Shown: positions 20,328-30,614 of the stretch, one piece after another
How positions within the stretch are numbered: the first letter of the stretch is position 1
How the letters are laid out: each line of letters begins with the position of its first letter
NCBI GenBank assembly: GCA_003666325.1
Contig: QPIL01000114.1
Location: 1-60,522, forward strand
Length of the DNA: 60,522 bases
Origin: Methylococcales symbiont of Iophon sp. n. MRB-2018
Lineage (GTDB): Bacteria > Pseudomonadota > Gammaproteobacteria > Methylococcales > Methylomonadaceae
Direction of reading: 5' to 3'
Program-made: the position numbers and the translations under genes
Notes under the pieces: model-generated
Database searches by the model: none
The model's input: only the letters and a program-made list of their open reading frames with translations
What the model was told of the DNA's origin: nothing

Positions 20328-20911
20328 AATTGATCATGGTTGATAACTACGATTCATTTACCTATAACCTAGTGCAATACTTTGGAGAATTAGGTGCTGA
20401 TGTTACCGTTGTCCGAAATGATGAAGTTACAGTGGAAGATATTGTAGCCTTGTCGCCCGATAAAGTAGTCATTTCACCCGGACCGTGTACACCAAATAAA
20501 GCCGGCATATCAGTAGACACTATTTTAAAATTTGCTGGGAAACTGCCTGTTTTAGGGGTATGTTTAGGACATCAAAGCATCGGTCATGCATTTGGTGGTG
20601 ATATTGTACATGCCAAAAGCATTATGCACGGTAAAACCTCCCCCGTTTTTCATAACAATACGGGTGTTTTTAAAAACTTAAATAATCCATTTATTGCCAC
20701 CCGTTACCATTCCTTAGTGATAAACCAAAGTACTTTACCTGATTGCTTAGAGATCACTGCTTGGACAGAAGATGAAACAGGAAAATTAGAAGAAATTATG
20801 GGGGTAAAACATAAAACATTAGAAATAGAGGGAGTGCAATTTCATCCTGAATCTATTTTGACAGAACATGGACATGATCTGTTGCGTAATTTTTTAACTC
20901 CATTGGTGTAA
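20324..20911 (+). CDS. trpG: Anthranilate synthase component II (glutamine amidotransferase)
   Basis: Class I glutamine amidotransferase of 195 residues. The oxyanion and nucleophile motif GVCLGHQ puts the catalytic Cys at 80; the His/Glu pair is in [12 protein letters not shown]. It may also serve PabB in folate synthesis, as is common when only one copy exists. Its ATG overlaps the trpE stop (ATGA), so the pair is translationally coupled. Confidence 0.95.
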   Translation: MKLIMVDNYDSFTYNLVQYFGELGADVTVVRNDEVTVEDIVALSPDKVVISPGPCTPNKAGISVDTILKFAGKLPVLGVCLGHQSIGHAFGGDIVHAKSIMHGKTSPVFHNNTGVFKNLNNPFIATRYHSLVINQSTLPDCLEITAWTEDETGKLEEIMGVKHKTLEIEGVQFHPESILTEHGHDLLRNFLTPLV

Positions 20912-21927
20912 TGATGAAAATTCAACAAGTACTTAATAAACTATTAGAAAAAAAAGACCTCACTTCAACGGAAATGCATAATGTTATGCAGCTTATTATG
21001 AGTGGCAGTGCAACAGATGCTCAAATAGGTGGTTTTTTAATCGCATTACGCTGTAAAGGCGAAAGCGTTACTGAAATTGTAGCTGCTGTATCGGTGATGC
21101 GAGAGTTAGCCAGTAAGATAGAGGTATCTGGTAAACATGTTATAGATACCTGTGGCACCGGAGGAGATGGTGCTAATACCTTTAATATATCAACCACTTG
21201 TGCATTTGTAGTTGCAGCAGCTGGCTGTCAAGTTGCCAAACATGGTAATCGCTGCGTTTCTAGTAGTTCGGGCAGTGCTGATGTATTGGAAGCCGCAGGG
21301 GTTAATCTGGACTTATCTACACAACAAGTAGCTCAATGTATTAAAGATATTGGTATTGGGTTTCTATTTGCACCTAAACATCATGGTGCCATGAAGCATG
21401 CTATTGGCCCACGCAAAGAAATGGGCGTTAGAACTTTATTTAACCTAATTGGCCCTCTCTCCAATCCAGCAGGTGCCGCTAATCAATTAATTGGCGTATT
21501 TTCTACCGAATGGATAGAACCTTTGGCACAAGTATTAAAAGACTTGGGTAGTCACCATGTACTGGTAGTTAATGCAGAAGACGGCCTTGATGAAATTAGT
21601 ATTGCTTCCGCCTCAAATATCGCTGAATTAAAAGACGGCATTGTTTCAACTTATCAAATAACACCTGAGCAGTTTGGCATACAACGATCAAGCCTAGATA
21701 CACTCGTAGTTGACAGTGTAGAATCAAGCCTGTCTATGGTTAAATCAGTATTGAACAATCAAGCAGGTGCAGCCCTAGATATTGTCATTTTAAATGCTGG
21801 CGCAGCCATTTATGCCGCCAACCTTACTGCTAACCTTGAAACAGGTATTGAAAAAGCAAGGCAAGTCATAGCAAGTGGCGGCGCTCTTGAAAAATTCAAT
21901 GCCTTGGTTTCTTACTCAAGCAATTAG
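20911..21927 (+). CDS. trpD: Anthranilate phosphoribosyltransferase
   Basis: Second step of the pathway, 338 residues. The PRPP-binding glycine loop [19 protein letters not shown] and the SGSADVLEA block are intact. The start overlaps the trpG stop by one base (TAATG), with a second ATG directly following, so the precise start is one of two adjacent Met codons. Confidence 0.96.
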   Translation: MMKIQQVLNKLLEKKDLTSTEMHNVMQLIMSGSATDAQIGGFLIALRCKGESVTEIVAAVSVMRELASKIEVSGKHVIDTCGTGGDGANTFNISTTCAFVVAAAGCQVAKHGNRCVSSSSGSADVLEAAGVNLDLSTQQVAQCIKDIGIGFLFAPKHHGAMKHAIGPRKEMGVRTLFNLIGPLSNPAGAANQLIGVFSTEWIEPLAQVLKDLGSHHVLVVNAEDGLDEISIASASNIAELKDGIVSTYQITPEQFGIQRSSLDTLVVDSVESSLSMVKSVLNNQAGAALDIVILNAGAAIYAANLTANLETGIEKARQVIASGGALEKFNALVSYSSN

Positions 21928-21954
21928 CGCTTTCAACTCCATTTACCCTTTTTA

Positions 21955-22758
21955 ATGATGACTGATAGACCTGATATTCTAAAAAAAATCCTCACTAGAA
22001 AAGCAGAAGAAGTAGCTAGCCGTAAACAATGTATGTCTATTGATGCGCTCAAAGAAATTGCCAGTGATATAGAAAACCCTAGAGGTTTTGCGGCAGCCTT
22101 ACAAGCACAAGCACAATCAAAAAAACCAGCGATTATCGCAGAAATAAAAAAAGCATCACCCAGTAAGGGTGTTATCAGAGAAAACTTTAAACCTTTAGAA
22201 ATTGCTCAAGATTATGCAATGAATGGCGCTACCTGTCTTTCTGTCTTGACCGATAAAGATTTTTTTCATGGCTCAGAAGCTTATTTGCAAATGGCCAGAG
22301 AATCTTGTCCCCTACCCGTATTAAGAAAAGATTTTATGATTGACCCGTATCAAATCTATGAATCTCGTGCCTTAGGAGCCGATTGCATCTTATTGATTGT
22401 AGCAGCACTGGAAGAGAAGCAAATGCATGGGTTGGCTAACACTGCGACAGAACAAGGAATGGATGTATTGGTAGAAATACATAATGCCGATGAATTGAAG
22501 TGCGCACTAAGCTTGGACTGCAAATTAATTGGCGTTAATAATCGGAATTTAAGAACCTTTGAAACATCATTACAAACCACATTGGATTTAAAAAATGATA
22601 TACCAGACGATTGTTTGATCGTCACCGAAAGTGGTATTCATACGCAAGAAGATATTCAACTGATGCTGGATAATGACATTTATACCTTTTTAGTCGGTGA
22701 GGCTTTTATGAGGGCTGATTATCCTGGGCAAAAAATGAGAGAATTGTTTTTACTATGA
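21955..22758 (+). CDS. trpC: Indole-3-glycerol-phosphate synthase
   Basis: TIM-barrel enzyme of 267 residues, not fused to TrpF. Catalytic motifs [23 protein letters not shown] (catalytic Lys), VNNRNLRTF and VTESGI are present. It starts 27 bp after trpD and so is the last gene of the trpEGDC block; trpF, trpB and trpA must be elsewhere. Confidence 0.96.
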   Translation: MMTDRPDILKKILTRKAEEVASRKQCMSIDALKEIASDIENPRGFAAALQAQAQSKKPAIIAEIKKASPSKGVIRENFKPLEIAQDYAMNGATCLSVLTDKDFFHGSEAYLQMARESCPLPVLRKDFMIDPYQIYESRALGADCILLIVAALEEKQMHGLANTATEQGMDVLVEIHNADELKCALSLDCKLIGVNNRNLRTFETSLQTTLDLKNDIPDDCLIVTESGIHTQEDIQLMLDNDIYTFLVGEAFMRADYPGQKMRELFLL

Positions 22759-22765
22759 ATTAGTG

Positions 22766-22900
22766 AGGGACGAAGGACGAAGGACTAAAGACTTAGAAGT
22801 AGGGTGCGTTTGCCCACCAAGGATGGTGGAAATGCAGTAAGATTGTCTGGAACAATCTCTGCCCACGCACCAGAACTAAAGACTAAAAACTCCTTGATTT
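22766..22900. repeat. Heptads and inverted single 52 bp unit
   Basis: GACGAAG/GACTAAA heptads are followed by GTAGGGTGCGTTTGCCC and an inverted copy of the 52 bp unit (CCAAGGATGGTGGAAATGC, palindrome AGATTGT..ACAATCT), then CACGCACCAGAACTAA. It fills most of the gap between trpC and the CPBP gene. Confidence 0.75.
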
Positions 22901-22934
22901 TTGATCATCATTAAATTTATCTAAATACCCATTC

Positions 22935-23561
22935 ATGGAATATACACATTCAAAGTCCGAAAATTTTTTTAAGACAGCTTGTTACTTTGAAGGCTTTTTA
23001 ATTGTCATTGCCCTTTTTTTGGGGTGGCTAGCAGATATCGATCCCTTTGAGTTTTTGCATTATTCCGAGACTGCTATCTTTTATGGATTATTTGGCACTA
23101 TCCCTTTATTGCTTATTTTTTTAGCGATGGAACAGATGGCGATTCCTGCCATACAACAAATAAAAAACCTTTTGTTGGAAACCATTGCACCTTACTTATA
23201 CCGCCATCACTGGACAGATCTTTTTATACTTGCACTCATAGCGGGTGTTTGTGAAGAAGTTTTATTTCGGGGAGTTATCCAGCCGTGGATGGAAAATTCA
23301 TGGGGTATGACAACTGGCTTAATAATAAGCAGTATCTTGTTTGGTTTAGTACATGCCATTACACCTTTGTATGCTTTTCTTGCCACGGGTATTAGTATTT
23401 ATCTGGGTTTGTTTTTAGATTATGGTGGCGAACGTAATTTGTTGACAGTTATTGTTATTCATACAGTCTATGATTTTTTAGCTTTTTTGACCATTATGAA
23501 AGCCTACAGAAATAAATTAGCTGATAATATCATTAGCAAACAAGACCACTCTAAAACATAA
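22935..23561 (+). CDS. CPBP-family intramembrane metalloprotease
   Basis: Polytopic protein of 208 residues with about six membrane segments. The diagnostic EEVLFRG (EExxxR), FGLVHA and a third conserved His in VIVIHTVYD form the predicted metal/glutamyl active site of CPBP (Abi/Rce1-like) proteases. Substrates of the bacterial members are mostly unknown; some serve bacteriocin immunity. A four-helix membrane-protein gene follows after 15 bp. Confidence 0.85.
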   Translation: MEYTHSKSENFFKTACYFEGFLIVIALFLGWLADIDPFEFLHYSETAIFYGLFGTIPLLLIFLAMEQMAIPAIQQIKNLLLETIAPYLYRHHWTDLFILALIAGVCEEVLFRGVIQPWMENSWGMTTGLIISSILFGLVHAITPLYAFLATGISIYLGLFLDYGGERNLLTVIVIHTVYDFLAFLTIMKAYRNKLADNIISKQDHSKT

Positions 23562-23576
23562 GTTAAGTATTTAACG

Positions 23577-24053
23577 ATGACAGCACAAAAACCATTAAAA
23601 TCTGACCTAATCTTACATTGGCTTATTGTGGCATCCATGTTATGTCTGTTAATTGTTTATAATGTGGTTTGTCATGTTATGGCTACAGATATTCAAATTC
23701 TTTTAGAACCACAGCAACGTGTTTTTATTCGCACTATTTTTTATATTATTGCCATTATTTTATTTCCACTGGCAAATTTAATTCGACATATTTTTATCCG
23801 ACTTAATGAAACCATGCTAGGCGATACTACGGCTAAATATCGCTATTTATTAACCCTTATCGTCTCTTTGGTTTCTATAGAGATTGTGGGGCTATTTGGT
23901 TTTATTATGTTTGTTTTGGGAGATGGCTTTAATACCCTTTATATCTTTAGCTTATTAGCTCTTTTAGGTGTTTTTATACATCGCCCAAAAATAGATGAAT
24001 ATCATCAAATTATAAAAGCAATAAGATTACAAAAACTCAATGCAGAGAATTAG
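23577..24053 (+). CDS. Four-helix membrane protein
   Basis: Protein of 158 residues with four strongly hydrophobic segments (about 14-32, 50-68, 88-108, 114-130) and a basic C-terminal tail. I do not recognise a family. It lies 15 bp behind the CPBP protease gene and is likely co-transcribed with it. Its stop overlaps the end of the convergent OsmC gene by 4 bp. Confidence 0.65.
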   Translation: MTAQKPLKSDLILHWLIVASMLCLLIVYNVVCHVMATDIQILLEPQQRVFIRTIFYIIAIILFPLANLIRHIFIRLNETMLGDTTAKYRYLLTLIVSLVSIEIVGLFGFIMFVLGDGFNTLYIFSLLALLGVFIHRPKIDEYHQIIKAIRLQKLNAEN

Positions 24054-24469
24054 TCCAAATTTATTATTTCAAAATCGTGGGTAATATCAACAGACTTACT
24101 TAACATAATAGTGGCAGAGCAGTATTTTTCTGCAGAAAGTTTAATGGCCCGTGCGACCACTTTCTCATTTAAGTTTCTTCCTGACACTTTAAAATGCAAA
24201 TGGATTTTACTAAAAACACTGGGAACCGTATCAACACGTTCTGCGGTTAATTCAGTGACACAATCAACGATGTCATTTCGACCTTTTTGTAAAATAGCCA
24301 TCACATCAAATGAAGAACAACCCCCCACACCCAGTAAAATCATTTCCATCGGTCTAATACCAATATTACGACCACCATGATCAGGCGGCCCGTCCATAAC
24401 TACAGTATGCCCACTGCCGCTTTCACCAAGAAATGTTCTGCCATCAACCCACTTAACCGTTGCTTCCAT
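24050..24469 (-). CDS. OsmC-family protein (YhfA-like)
   Basis: OsmC/Ohr-fold protein of 139 residues. The central GVGGCSSFDVMAIL carries one of the family cysteines, and EKYCSATIMLSKS carries the other, the arrangement of peroxide-reducing or YhfA-like OsmC proteins. Thiol-dependent peroxide reduction is expected for the family but not proven for this subgroup. Convergent with the membrane-protein gene. Confidence 0.85.
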   Translation of the reverse strand: MEATVKWVDGRTFLGESGSGHTVVMDGPPDHGGRNIGIRPMEMILLGVGGCSSFDVMAILQKGRNDIVDCVTELTAERVDTVPSVFSKIHLHFKVSGRNLNEKVVARAIKLSAEKYCSATIMLSKSVDITHDFEIINLD

Positions 24470-24570
24470 TATGATTCCTAATAATTCGTTAGGAACGCAA
24501 GCGTCCCTATACCACTTTTAAAAACAGGCACTATATCACACCATTTATTCTTGAATATGGTATAAATTAA

Positions 24571-24790
24571 AGACTCAAGACTCAAGACTCAAGACTCAAG
24601 ACTCAAGACTCAAGACTCAAGACTCAAGACTCAAGACTCAAGACTCAAGACTCAAGACTAAAGACTCAAGACTAAAGACTAAAGACTAAGAACTCCTTGA
24701 TTTTTGATTGGTTCTGCATTTCCACCATCCCTTGGTGGGCAAACGTACCCCACGCACCAGAACTACTACGGATATTCTGGGGATAACCTT
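24571..24790 (+). repeat. Long heptanucleotide array with flanking mosaic-repeat pieces
   Basis: Twelve consecutive GACTCAA units from 24572 are followed by mixed GACTAAA/GACTCAA units to about 24694, then TCCTTGATTTTTGATTGG, a truncated 52 bp unit (GCATTTCCACCATCCC) and CACGCACCAGAACTACTACGG. It occupies most of the 397 bp between the OsmC gene and asmA; no gene is present. Confidence 0.88.
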
Positions 24791-24866
24791 ATAAGTATTT
24801 TGGTTTAGTTATTTTTTGAATATAATACTATTTTAAAGAATAAAGGGTATAAATTACGGATTAAAT

Positions 24867-27065
24867 ATGAGTAAATTTCTTAAAGTTTTATTATCAATTT
24901 TCGCAGCATTTGTTTTGCTAATTACCATTGCAGTGATAGTCATTCCTTTCTTTATTAATCCAAATGACTTCAAAGCAGAAATTGTAACGATGGTAAAAGA
25001 TAATAGCGGAAGAGATTTAGCTATCAATGGAGATTTAAAAGTATCAATTTTCCCTTGGTTAGGCATTTCTACCGGCAAATTAGTTTTAAGCAATGCCAAA
25101 GGCTTTGGAGATAAACCCTTTGCAGAAATTAATGCAAGCAATGTAAAAATTAAATTAATTCCTTTATTTTCAAAACAAATTAAAGTCAGTAAAATCGTCC
25201 TAAAGGGACTTGTTTTAAATTTAGCAAAAAATAAACAAGGTATTAGTAATTGGGAAGATCTAAGCAAGCAAAACCAGTCTGTAGAGAAAAAAATAAAGAC
25301 TACAAAACAAGACACACAAAAACAAGAAAAAGTAGCTCAAAAGTCTGAATCTAATGAAACGATGATACCATTGGCAGGATTAGCGATTGGCAGTATTTCA
25401 ATCGAACAGGCAAAAATAAGCTGGGATGATCAGCAAAAAGGAAACTACACAGAAATTAATGCGCTCAATTTTATAACGGATAAATTAGTGTTTGGAAAAG
25501 CTATTAGCCTTGATTTATCTTTTTCTATATTCAATAAGGAACCTGAATTAACAGAATCTATAGATTTTACCACCGACCTAATCATTAACGAGGCACTAGA
25601 TAATTTTAAATTAACAAAAATCAAGATTAAAAGCGTCACTTCAGGAAATGCAATTCCTGGGGGAGAATTGATAGCAACGCTATTAGCCGAAGTTGCAATT
25701 GATATGTCTCAACAAACATTAAATATTTCCAAGTTAAATCTTAATGCCAATAATCTTTCATTAACAGCCAATATTAAAGGCACTCAAATTGTTGATAAGC
25801 CAAATTTTAGTGGCTCTATTGCTATTGCTGAATTTAATTTAGCATCATTAATGTCCCAGATAGCGATGCCCTTGCCAGAAATGGAATACAGTACTGCAAT
25901 GAGTAAGACTTCTATGCGTTTATCTTTTCAATCAAGCCAGGATTTAATAACCATCAATGACTTATCTGTTAATCTGGATGATAGTCATATTAATGGCTCT
26001 GTAAAAATAAAAAACTTTGAAGCCCTCGCTATTAATTTTGATCTAAAAGTAGACAATATTGATATAGACCGATACATGCCTGTTGATGATGAAAACACTG
26101 AATCTCAAACCATAGCTGATTTTACGGGAAAACCTTCTCCTCAACCAAAGAAAGCGGCTAAAGCTGTTTTCACGTCTGCCAAAGCTGCTGCTGTGACTAC
26201 ACTATTTCCTGTAGAAACGCTAAGAGATCTTAATGCAAATGGACAGATTACCGTTGATCAATTAAAAATTGATCAATTAAATATGAAAGGACTTAGTTTT
26301 AAATTAAAAGCTAAAAATGGAGTAATAAATACCCAGCAAAAGGTCAAACATTTTTATCAAGGCTCATATTCAGGTAGTACATCAATTAATGTTCAGGGTA
26401 ATACACCACGTTTATCGCTGAGCCATAAATTGGCAACAGTTCAAATTGAGCCTTTGCTAAAAGATAATTTGGGTGAGGCTAAAATGACGGGCGTTGTTAA
26501 TGCATCAATTAAAATTAAAGGACAGGGAAATACAGAGAAAGCACTAAAGTCTTCTTTGAATGGAGATATTGGTTTTAGCTTTAAGGACGGGACTATCAAA
26601 GGTTTTAATCTACAAAAAATAATAAACAAAGGAAAAACGCTTATTGGAAAAGAAACATTAACAACTGGAAATAAAAACGATCAAACTGTTTTTTCAATAA
26701 TAAAAGGAACCGCAAAAATTACTAATGGGCTGATTAGTAACAAAGACTTATATGCTAAGGCTTCTAAATTACGTGTTAATGGTAAAGGCACTGCACATTT
26801 AGTGTCAGAAAAAATGGATTATGTCATCAATGCAAAATTAATTAAAACAGAAGCAACAGCAACAAAGTCAGAAAAAATCAAGGGTATTCCTATTGCTATT
26901 AATATAGCTGGGACATTTACCAACCCATCTTATAAATTAGATCTAGTCGCTATGCTGGCAGAAAAAAATAAAGAAAAAATAAACAAGAAAAAAGATGCGT
27001 TACTAAAAAAATTAGATGAAAAACTCGGCTCAGGAATCAGTGATTTACTGAAGGGTTTGTTTTAG
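24867..27065 (+). CDS. asmA: AsmA-family envelope protein
   Basis: Protein of 732 residues with one N-terminal transmembrane helix (about 7-30) and a long beta-rich body outside the cytoplasm. The N-terminal NPNDFKAEIV.. and NGDLKVSIFPWLGI blocks and the C-terminal AsmA_2 region (DGTIKGFNLQKIINKGK) define the family, whose members bridge the periplasm and influence phospholipid or outer-membrane homeostasis. A low-complexity Lys/Gln-rich linker lies at about 135-160. Confidence 0.9.
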   Translation: MSKFLKVLLSIFAAFVLLITIAVIVIPFFINPNDFKAEIVTMVKDNSGRDLAINGDLKVSIFPWLGISTGKLVLSNAKGFGDKPFAEINASNVKIKLIPLFSKQIKVSKIVLKGLVLNLAKNKQGISNWEDLSKQNQSVEKKIKTTKQDTQKQEKVAQKSESNETMIPLAGLAIGSISIEQAKISWDDQQKGNYTEINALNFITDKLVFGKAISLDLSFSIFNKEPELTESIDFTTDLIINEALDNFKLTKIKIKSVTSGNAIPGGELIATLLAEVAIDMSQQTLNISKLNLNANNLSLTANIKGTQIVDKPNFSGSIAIAEFNLASLMSQIAMPLPEMEYSTAMSKTSMRLSFQSSQDLITINDLSVNLDDSHINGSVKIKNFEALAINFDLKVDNIDIDRYMPVDDENTESQTIADFTGKPSPQPKKAAKAVFTSAKAAAVTTLFPVETLRDLNANGQITVDQLKIDQLNMKGLSFKLKAKNGVINTQQKVKHFYQGSYSGSTSINVQGNTPRLSLSHKLATVQIEPLLKDNLGEAKMTGVVNASIKIKGQGNTEKALKSSLNGDIGFSFKDGTIKGFNLQKIINKGKTLIGKETLTTGNKNDQTVFSIIKGTAKITNGLISNKDLYAKASKLRVNGKGTAHLVSEKMDYVINAKLIKTEATATKSEKIKGIPIAINIAGTFTNPSYKLDLVAMLAEKNKEKINKKKDALLKKLDEKLGSGISDLLKGLF

Positions 27066-27335
27066 AGTCGGGAGTCAAGACTAAAGACTACGAATATTCT
27101 GAGGATAATCTTAGAAGTAGGGTGCGTTCCACGCACCAGAACTACTACGGATATTCTGGGGACAACCTTAGAAGTAGGGGGCGGTTCTTATACCCTATTC
27201 AACAAATAACTCTGAATGAAAGAGCTTTAGTTGCTCTGTGTTTAGGGTTGATTTTGTTAGTATGCTTTATCTATGGTTTTTGTTTGATTTATTGTTATAA
27301 ATCAGATGATTGTTGTGTTTTTAAGGGTTGACTAA
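27063..27335 (+). repeat. Interspersed mosaic repeat with internal deletion
   Basis: Heptad remnants, two copies of the ACGCACCAGAACTACTACGG/GAATATTCTGAGG phrase, then the AACAAATAACTCTGAATG module and TTGTGTTTTTAAGGGTTG end. Compared with 5534-5880 it lacks about 50 bp between GTTAGTATG and CTATGGTTTTTG (including CGACCAAGAAATAGC). A 69-codon open frame across it is a product of the repeat. Confidence 0.8.
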
Positions 27336-27361
27336 TTAAACCAGAAATTACTGAGCGAGCT

Positions 27362-28402
27362 ATGCTAACCGATCAATTTCAACAAAAAGTGCTAACTTGG
27401 TTCGATTCAAATGGCAGAAAAGACCTTCCCTGGCAGCAAGCCATATCACCTTATCGGGTTTGGTTGTCAGAGGTTATGTTACAACAAACACAAGTAAGCA
27501 CCGTCATTCCGTACTTTAATGAATTTATTGAACAATTTCCCAACATTAATGCTTTAGCCTCTGCACCACTAGATAGTGTATTACATTTATGGGCAGGTTT
27601 AGGTTACTACGCAAGAGCAAGAAATTTACATAAAACTGCGACTCTAATTAGTGCTAATGGTGGCGTATTTCCTGATCAGTTAGATGCACTAATCGCATTA
27701 CCAGGCATTGGACGCTCTACTGCAGGTGCTATTTTAAGTATTGCCTTTAACAAAAGTTACCCTATTTTAGATGCTAATGTAAGGCGAGTACTGGCTCGGC
27801 ATTATGCAATAGCAGGTTGGTCTGGTCATACTAAAATAAGTAATCAACTTTGGGCGATAAGTACCTTAAATACTCCTGTAAAACGCTCAGCTGATTATAC
27901 TCAGGCAATGATGGATTTAGGGGCTACTTTATGTACCAGAAGTAAACCACTGTGTAATCAATGTCCTATTAGTGCAAGCTGTCTGGCAAAAATTGAAAAT
28001 AAAGTCCATTTTCTCCCCACCGCTAAACCCACAAAAACAATTCCAGTAAAAAATATTTTTTTCCTGATTTTACAAAACCAACAACAGCAATTCTTATTAG
28101 AAAAAAGACCAGCTTCTGGAATTTGGGGCGGCTTGTGGAGTTTGTTGGAATTTGATTCCATCGAAAATATTCATTTATGGGGCTTAGATAAAAATATGCC
28201 CGTTCAAGCCATTAAAACATTAAAACCACAAAGACATACTTTTTCACATTACCATTTGGATTACACTACCGTTTTGGCTAAAACCAAAATGTCGGTTAAT
28301 AATGTTATGGAATCGAATGCTTTAGTCTGGTATAAAGCAGGACAAATTAAATCATTGGGACTACCCGCACCCATAAAAAAAATTCTACAGGAGCAATACT
28401 AA
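27362..28402 (+). CDS. mutY: A/G-specific adenine glycosylase
   Basis: Removes adenine mispaired with 8-oxoguanine. The 346-residue protein has the HhH-GPD core LPGIGRSTAGAI followed by the catalytic Asp in LDANVRRVLAR, the 4Fe-4S loop CTRSKPLCNQCPISASC (CX6CX2CX5C), and a C-terminal NUDIX-like domain that recognises 8-oxoG. Followed after 4 bp by yggX, the classic mutY-yggX pair. Confidence 0.96.
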   Translation: MLTDQFQQKVLTWFDSNGRKDLPWQQAISPYRVWLSEVMLQQTQVSTVIPYFNEFIEQFPNINALASAPLDSVLHLWAGLGYYARARNLHKTATLISANGGVFPDQLDALIALPGIGRSTAGAILSIAFNKSYPILDANVRRVLARHYAIAGWSGHTKISNQLWAISTLNTPVKRSADYTQAMMDLGATLCTRSKPLCNQCPISASCLAKIENKVHFLPTAKPTKTIPVKNIFFLILQNQQQQFLLEKRPASGIWGGLWSLLEFDSIENIHLWGLDKNMPVQAIKTLKPQRHTFSHYHLDYTTVLAKTKMSVNNVMESNALVWYKAGQIKSLGLPAPIKKILQEQY

Positions 28403-28406
28403 AAAG

Positions 28407-28688
28407 ATGGCAAGAATGATTCAATGCATGAAACTAGGTAAAGAACTAGAAGGTTTGGATAGTGTTCCATTTCCTGGTGCTAAAGGGCAATATATTTTTG
28501 ATAATATTTCAAAGCAAGCGTGGAAGCAATGGATGGAAATGCAAACAATGATTATTAACGAGCAGAAACTGGTAAGTTTTGAGCCTAAAGCCAGAAAATT
28601 ATTAGAAATGGAGAGAGAGAAATTCTTATTTTCAGAAGATTTTGTAATGGTTGAAGGTTACGTGCCTCAAGAGCAGAAAAAACCATAA
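28407..28688 (+). CDS. yggX: Fe(2+)-trafficking protein YggX
   Basis: Small cytosolic protein of 93 residues (MIQCMKLGKELEGLD, with the family Cys). It protects Fe-S enzymes from oxidative damage and helps MutY, whose own Fe-S cluster makes the operon pairing meaningful. One extra Met-Ala-Arg precedes the usual start. Confidence 0.95.
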   Translation: MARMIQCMKLGKELEGLDSVPFPGAKGQYIFDNISKQAWKQWMEMQTMIINEQKLVSFEPKARKLLEMEREKFLFSEDFVMVEGYVPQEQKKP

Positions 28689-28745
28689 AAATGTTCGATA
28701 TTGTGCAGCAGATAAAATATAGACTTTACCTCCTTCCCTTGAAAT

Positions 28746-30002
28746 TTATCGTTTCATTGAATCAAAAAACTCTGCATTGGTTTTGAAGTCTTTCAATTTA
28801 CCCAGAATAAATTCAGAAGCTGCCATTTCATCCATAGGCTGTAGAATTTTTCTTAAAATCCAGGTTTTTTGCAACTCGTCAGGATCCACCAAATAGTCTT
28901 CACGTCGGGTTCCTGAACGATTAATGTTAATAGCAGGATAAACACGCTTTTCGGCAATTTTACGTTCCAAGTGTAACTCCATATTACCCGTTCCTTTAAA
29001 TTCTTCGTAAATAACCTCATCCATCCTAGAACCCGTATCGACTAATGCAGTTGCCAGAATGGTTAAACTACCCCCTTCTTCAATATTTCTTGCTGCACCA
29101 AAAAAACGTTTTGGCTTTTCTAGCGCGTTGGCATCAACACCGCCTGATAAAATTTTACCAGAAGAAGGTGTCACCATATTATAAGCTCTTGCTAGACGAG
29201 TAAGAGAATCTAACAAAATAACTACATCATGTTTATGCTCTACTAAACGGCGCGCTTTTTCAATGACCATATCAGCTACTTGCACATGTCTTGTTGCTGG
29301 TTCGTCAAAAGTACTGGAAACAACCTCTCCACGAACACAGCGTTCCATTTCAGTGACTTCCTCAGGGCGTTCGTCAATGAGTAATACGATGAGATAACAT
29401 TCTGGATTATTTTCTGCAATGGCATGAGCAATATTTTGCAGAATCATAGTTTTACCCGCTTTAGGGGGAGAAACAATCAATCCACGTTGTCCCTTACCTA
29501 TAGGGGCAATTAAATCAATAACACGTCCAGTCAAGTCTTCACTGGTTCCGTTACCTTGCTCCAGAATAAAACGTTTATTGGCAAAAAGAGGCGTTAAATT
29601 AGAAAAGAGAATTTTATTTTTGGCATTTTCTGGTGTTTCAAAGTTAATTTTTTCAACTTTGAGCATAGCAAAATAACGCTCATTATCTTTGGGGGGTCTA
29701 ATTTTACCGCTAATGGTATCCCCTGTTCGTAAACTAAATCGACGTATCTGACTGGGTGAAACGTAAATATCATCAGGGCCTGCTAAATATGAGCTGCCTG
29801 GTGTTCGTAGAAAACCAAAGCCGTCTTGTAATATTTCAAGTACACCATCTCCAAAAATATCTTCTCCACTTTTAGCCTGTTTTTTCAGGATGGAATAAAT
29901 AACTTCTTGTTTTCGTGCTCGTGATATATTTTCAATGCCTAAGGATTGGGCAATAGTAACAACTTCGCTAATGGGTTTTGGTTTTAACTCGGAAAGATTC
30001 AT
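28746..30002 (-). CDS. rho: Transcription termination factor Rho
   Basis: Hexameric RNA helicase, 418 residues, standard length. RNA-binding CSD domain at the N-terminal side ([22 protein letters not shown]), Walker A SPPKAGKT, Walker [10 protein letters not shown], and the Q/R loops are all intact. It sits downstream of trxA on the minus strand with the divergent rhlB beyond, the same arrangement as in E. coli. Confidence 0.97.
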   Translation of the reverse strand: MNLSELKPKPISEVVTIAQSLGIENISRARKQEVIYSILKKQAKSGEDIFGDGVLEILQDGFGFLRTPGSSYLAGPDDIYVSPSQIRRFSLRTGDTISGKIRPPKDNERYFAMLKVEKINFETPENAKNKILFSNLTPLFANKRFILEQGNGTSEDLTGRVIDLIAPIGKGQRGLIVSPPKAGKTMILQNIAHAIAENNPECYLIVLLIDERPEEVTEMERCVRGEVVSSTFDEPATRHVQVADMVIEKARRLVEHKHDVVILLDSLTRLARAYNMVTPSSGKILSGGVDANALEKPKRFFGAARNIEEGGSLTILATALVDTGSRMDEVIYEEFKGTGNMELHLERKIAEKRVYPAININRSGTRREDYLVDPDELQKTWILRKILQPMDEMAASEFILGKLKDFKTNAEFFDSMKR

Positions 30003-30122
30003 ATATATGAAGAATTAAGGATTGACAAACGGCAGAATGTATAAATAAATTTAAACAGCTATGTGGGATATATTTCTAGGTTCTGTGGGTACACTGGAGT
30101 GAGTGCAAGGAGAAGTATAGCT

Positions 30123-30167
30123 ATAAAATCAGGGTTACGCAAATATTTTTGCTAGCCCTGATTTTAT
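30123..30167. terminator. Hairpin between trxA and rho
   Basis: ATAAAATCAGGG pairs with CCCTGATTTTAT (12 bp perfect arms) around an AT-rich, itself partly palindromic centre. It lies 23 bp after the trxA stop on the minus strand and could end the trxA transcript before rho. Confidence 0.6.
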
Positions 30168-30189
30168 GTAAGAATAATGATTATAATTA

Positions 30190-30516
30190 TTAGATGTTAT
30201 TGTTAATAAATTCAATTAATTGTGACTTACTGAGCGCACCGACTTTAGTTGCCTCAACCTCGCCCCCTTTAAAAATCATTAAAGTAGGAATGCCTCGAAC
30301 ACCATAGCTTTGTGGTGTTAAAGGATTGTCATCAATATTTAATTTTGCAACTATTAATTTATCAGAAAATTCAGTAGCAATTTCGTCCAAAATAGGCCCA
30401 ATCATTTTGCATGGTCCACACCATTCTGCCCAATAGTCGACAAGTACTGGGGTGTCAGATTTGATAACAGCATCATTAAATTCAGCATCTGTTACATGTA
30501 GGACGGCATTACTCAC
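30190..30516 (-). CDS. trxA: Thioredoxin 1
   Basis: From a GTG at 30516 the product is 108 residues ([13 protein letters not shown]), matching the usual thioredoxin start. GGAG lies 6 bp before the GTG, so the TTG codon four triplets upstream, inside that ribosome site, is not the start. The active site WCGPCK and cis-Pro in RGIPTLM are intact. General disulfide reductase of the cytosol; divergent from rhlB. Confidence 0.95.
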   Translation of the reverse strand: MSNAVLHVTDAEFNDAVIKSDTPVLVDYWAEWCGPCKMIGPILDEIATEFSDKLIVAKLNIDDNPLTPQSYGVRGIPTLMIFKGGEVEATKVGALSKSQLIEFINNNI

Positions 30517-30614
30517 TTTAATCTCCAAATTTTTAAAAAGCTAACTATAGAATTGATAGCGTTCTGTTGTCAATCAATTTCAAAGAAAATGATTTTTACG
30601 TTATCCTATGTGCC

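Noticed and set aside
27122-27331. 69-codon frame after asmA
   Set aside because: Lies wholly inside a copy of the interspersed repeat; the same sequence elsewhere is not open.
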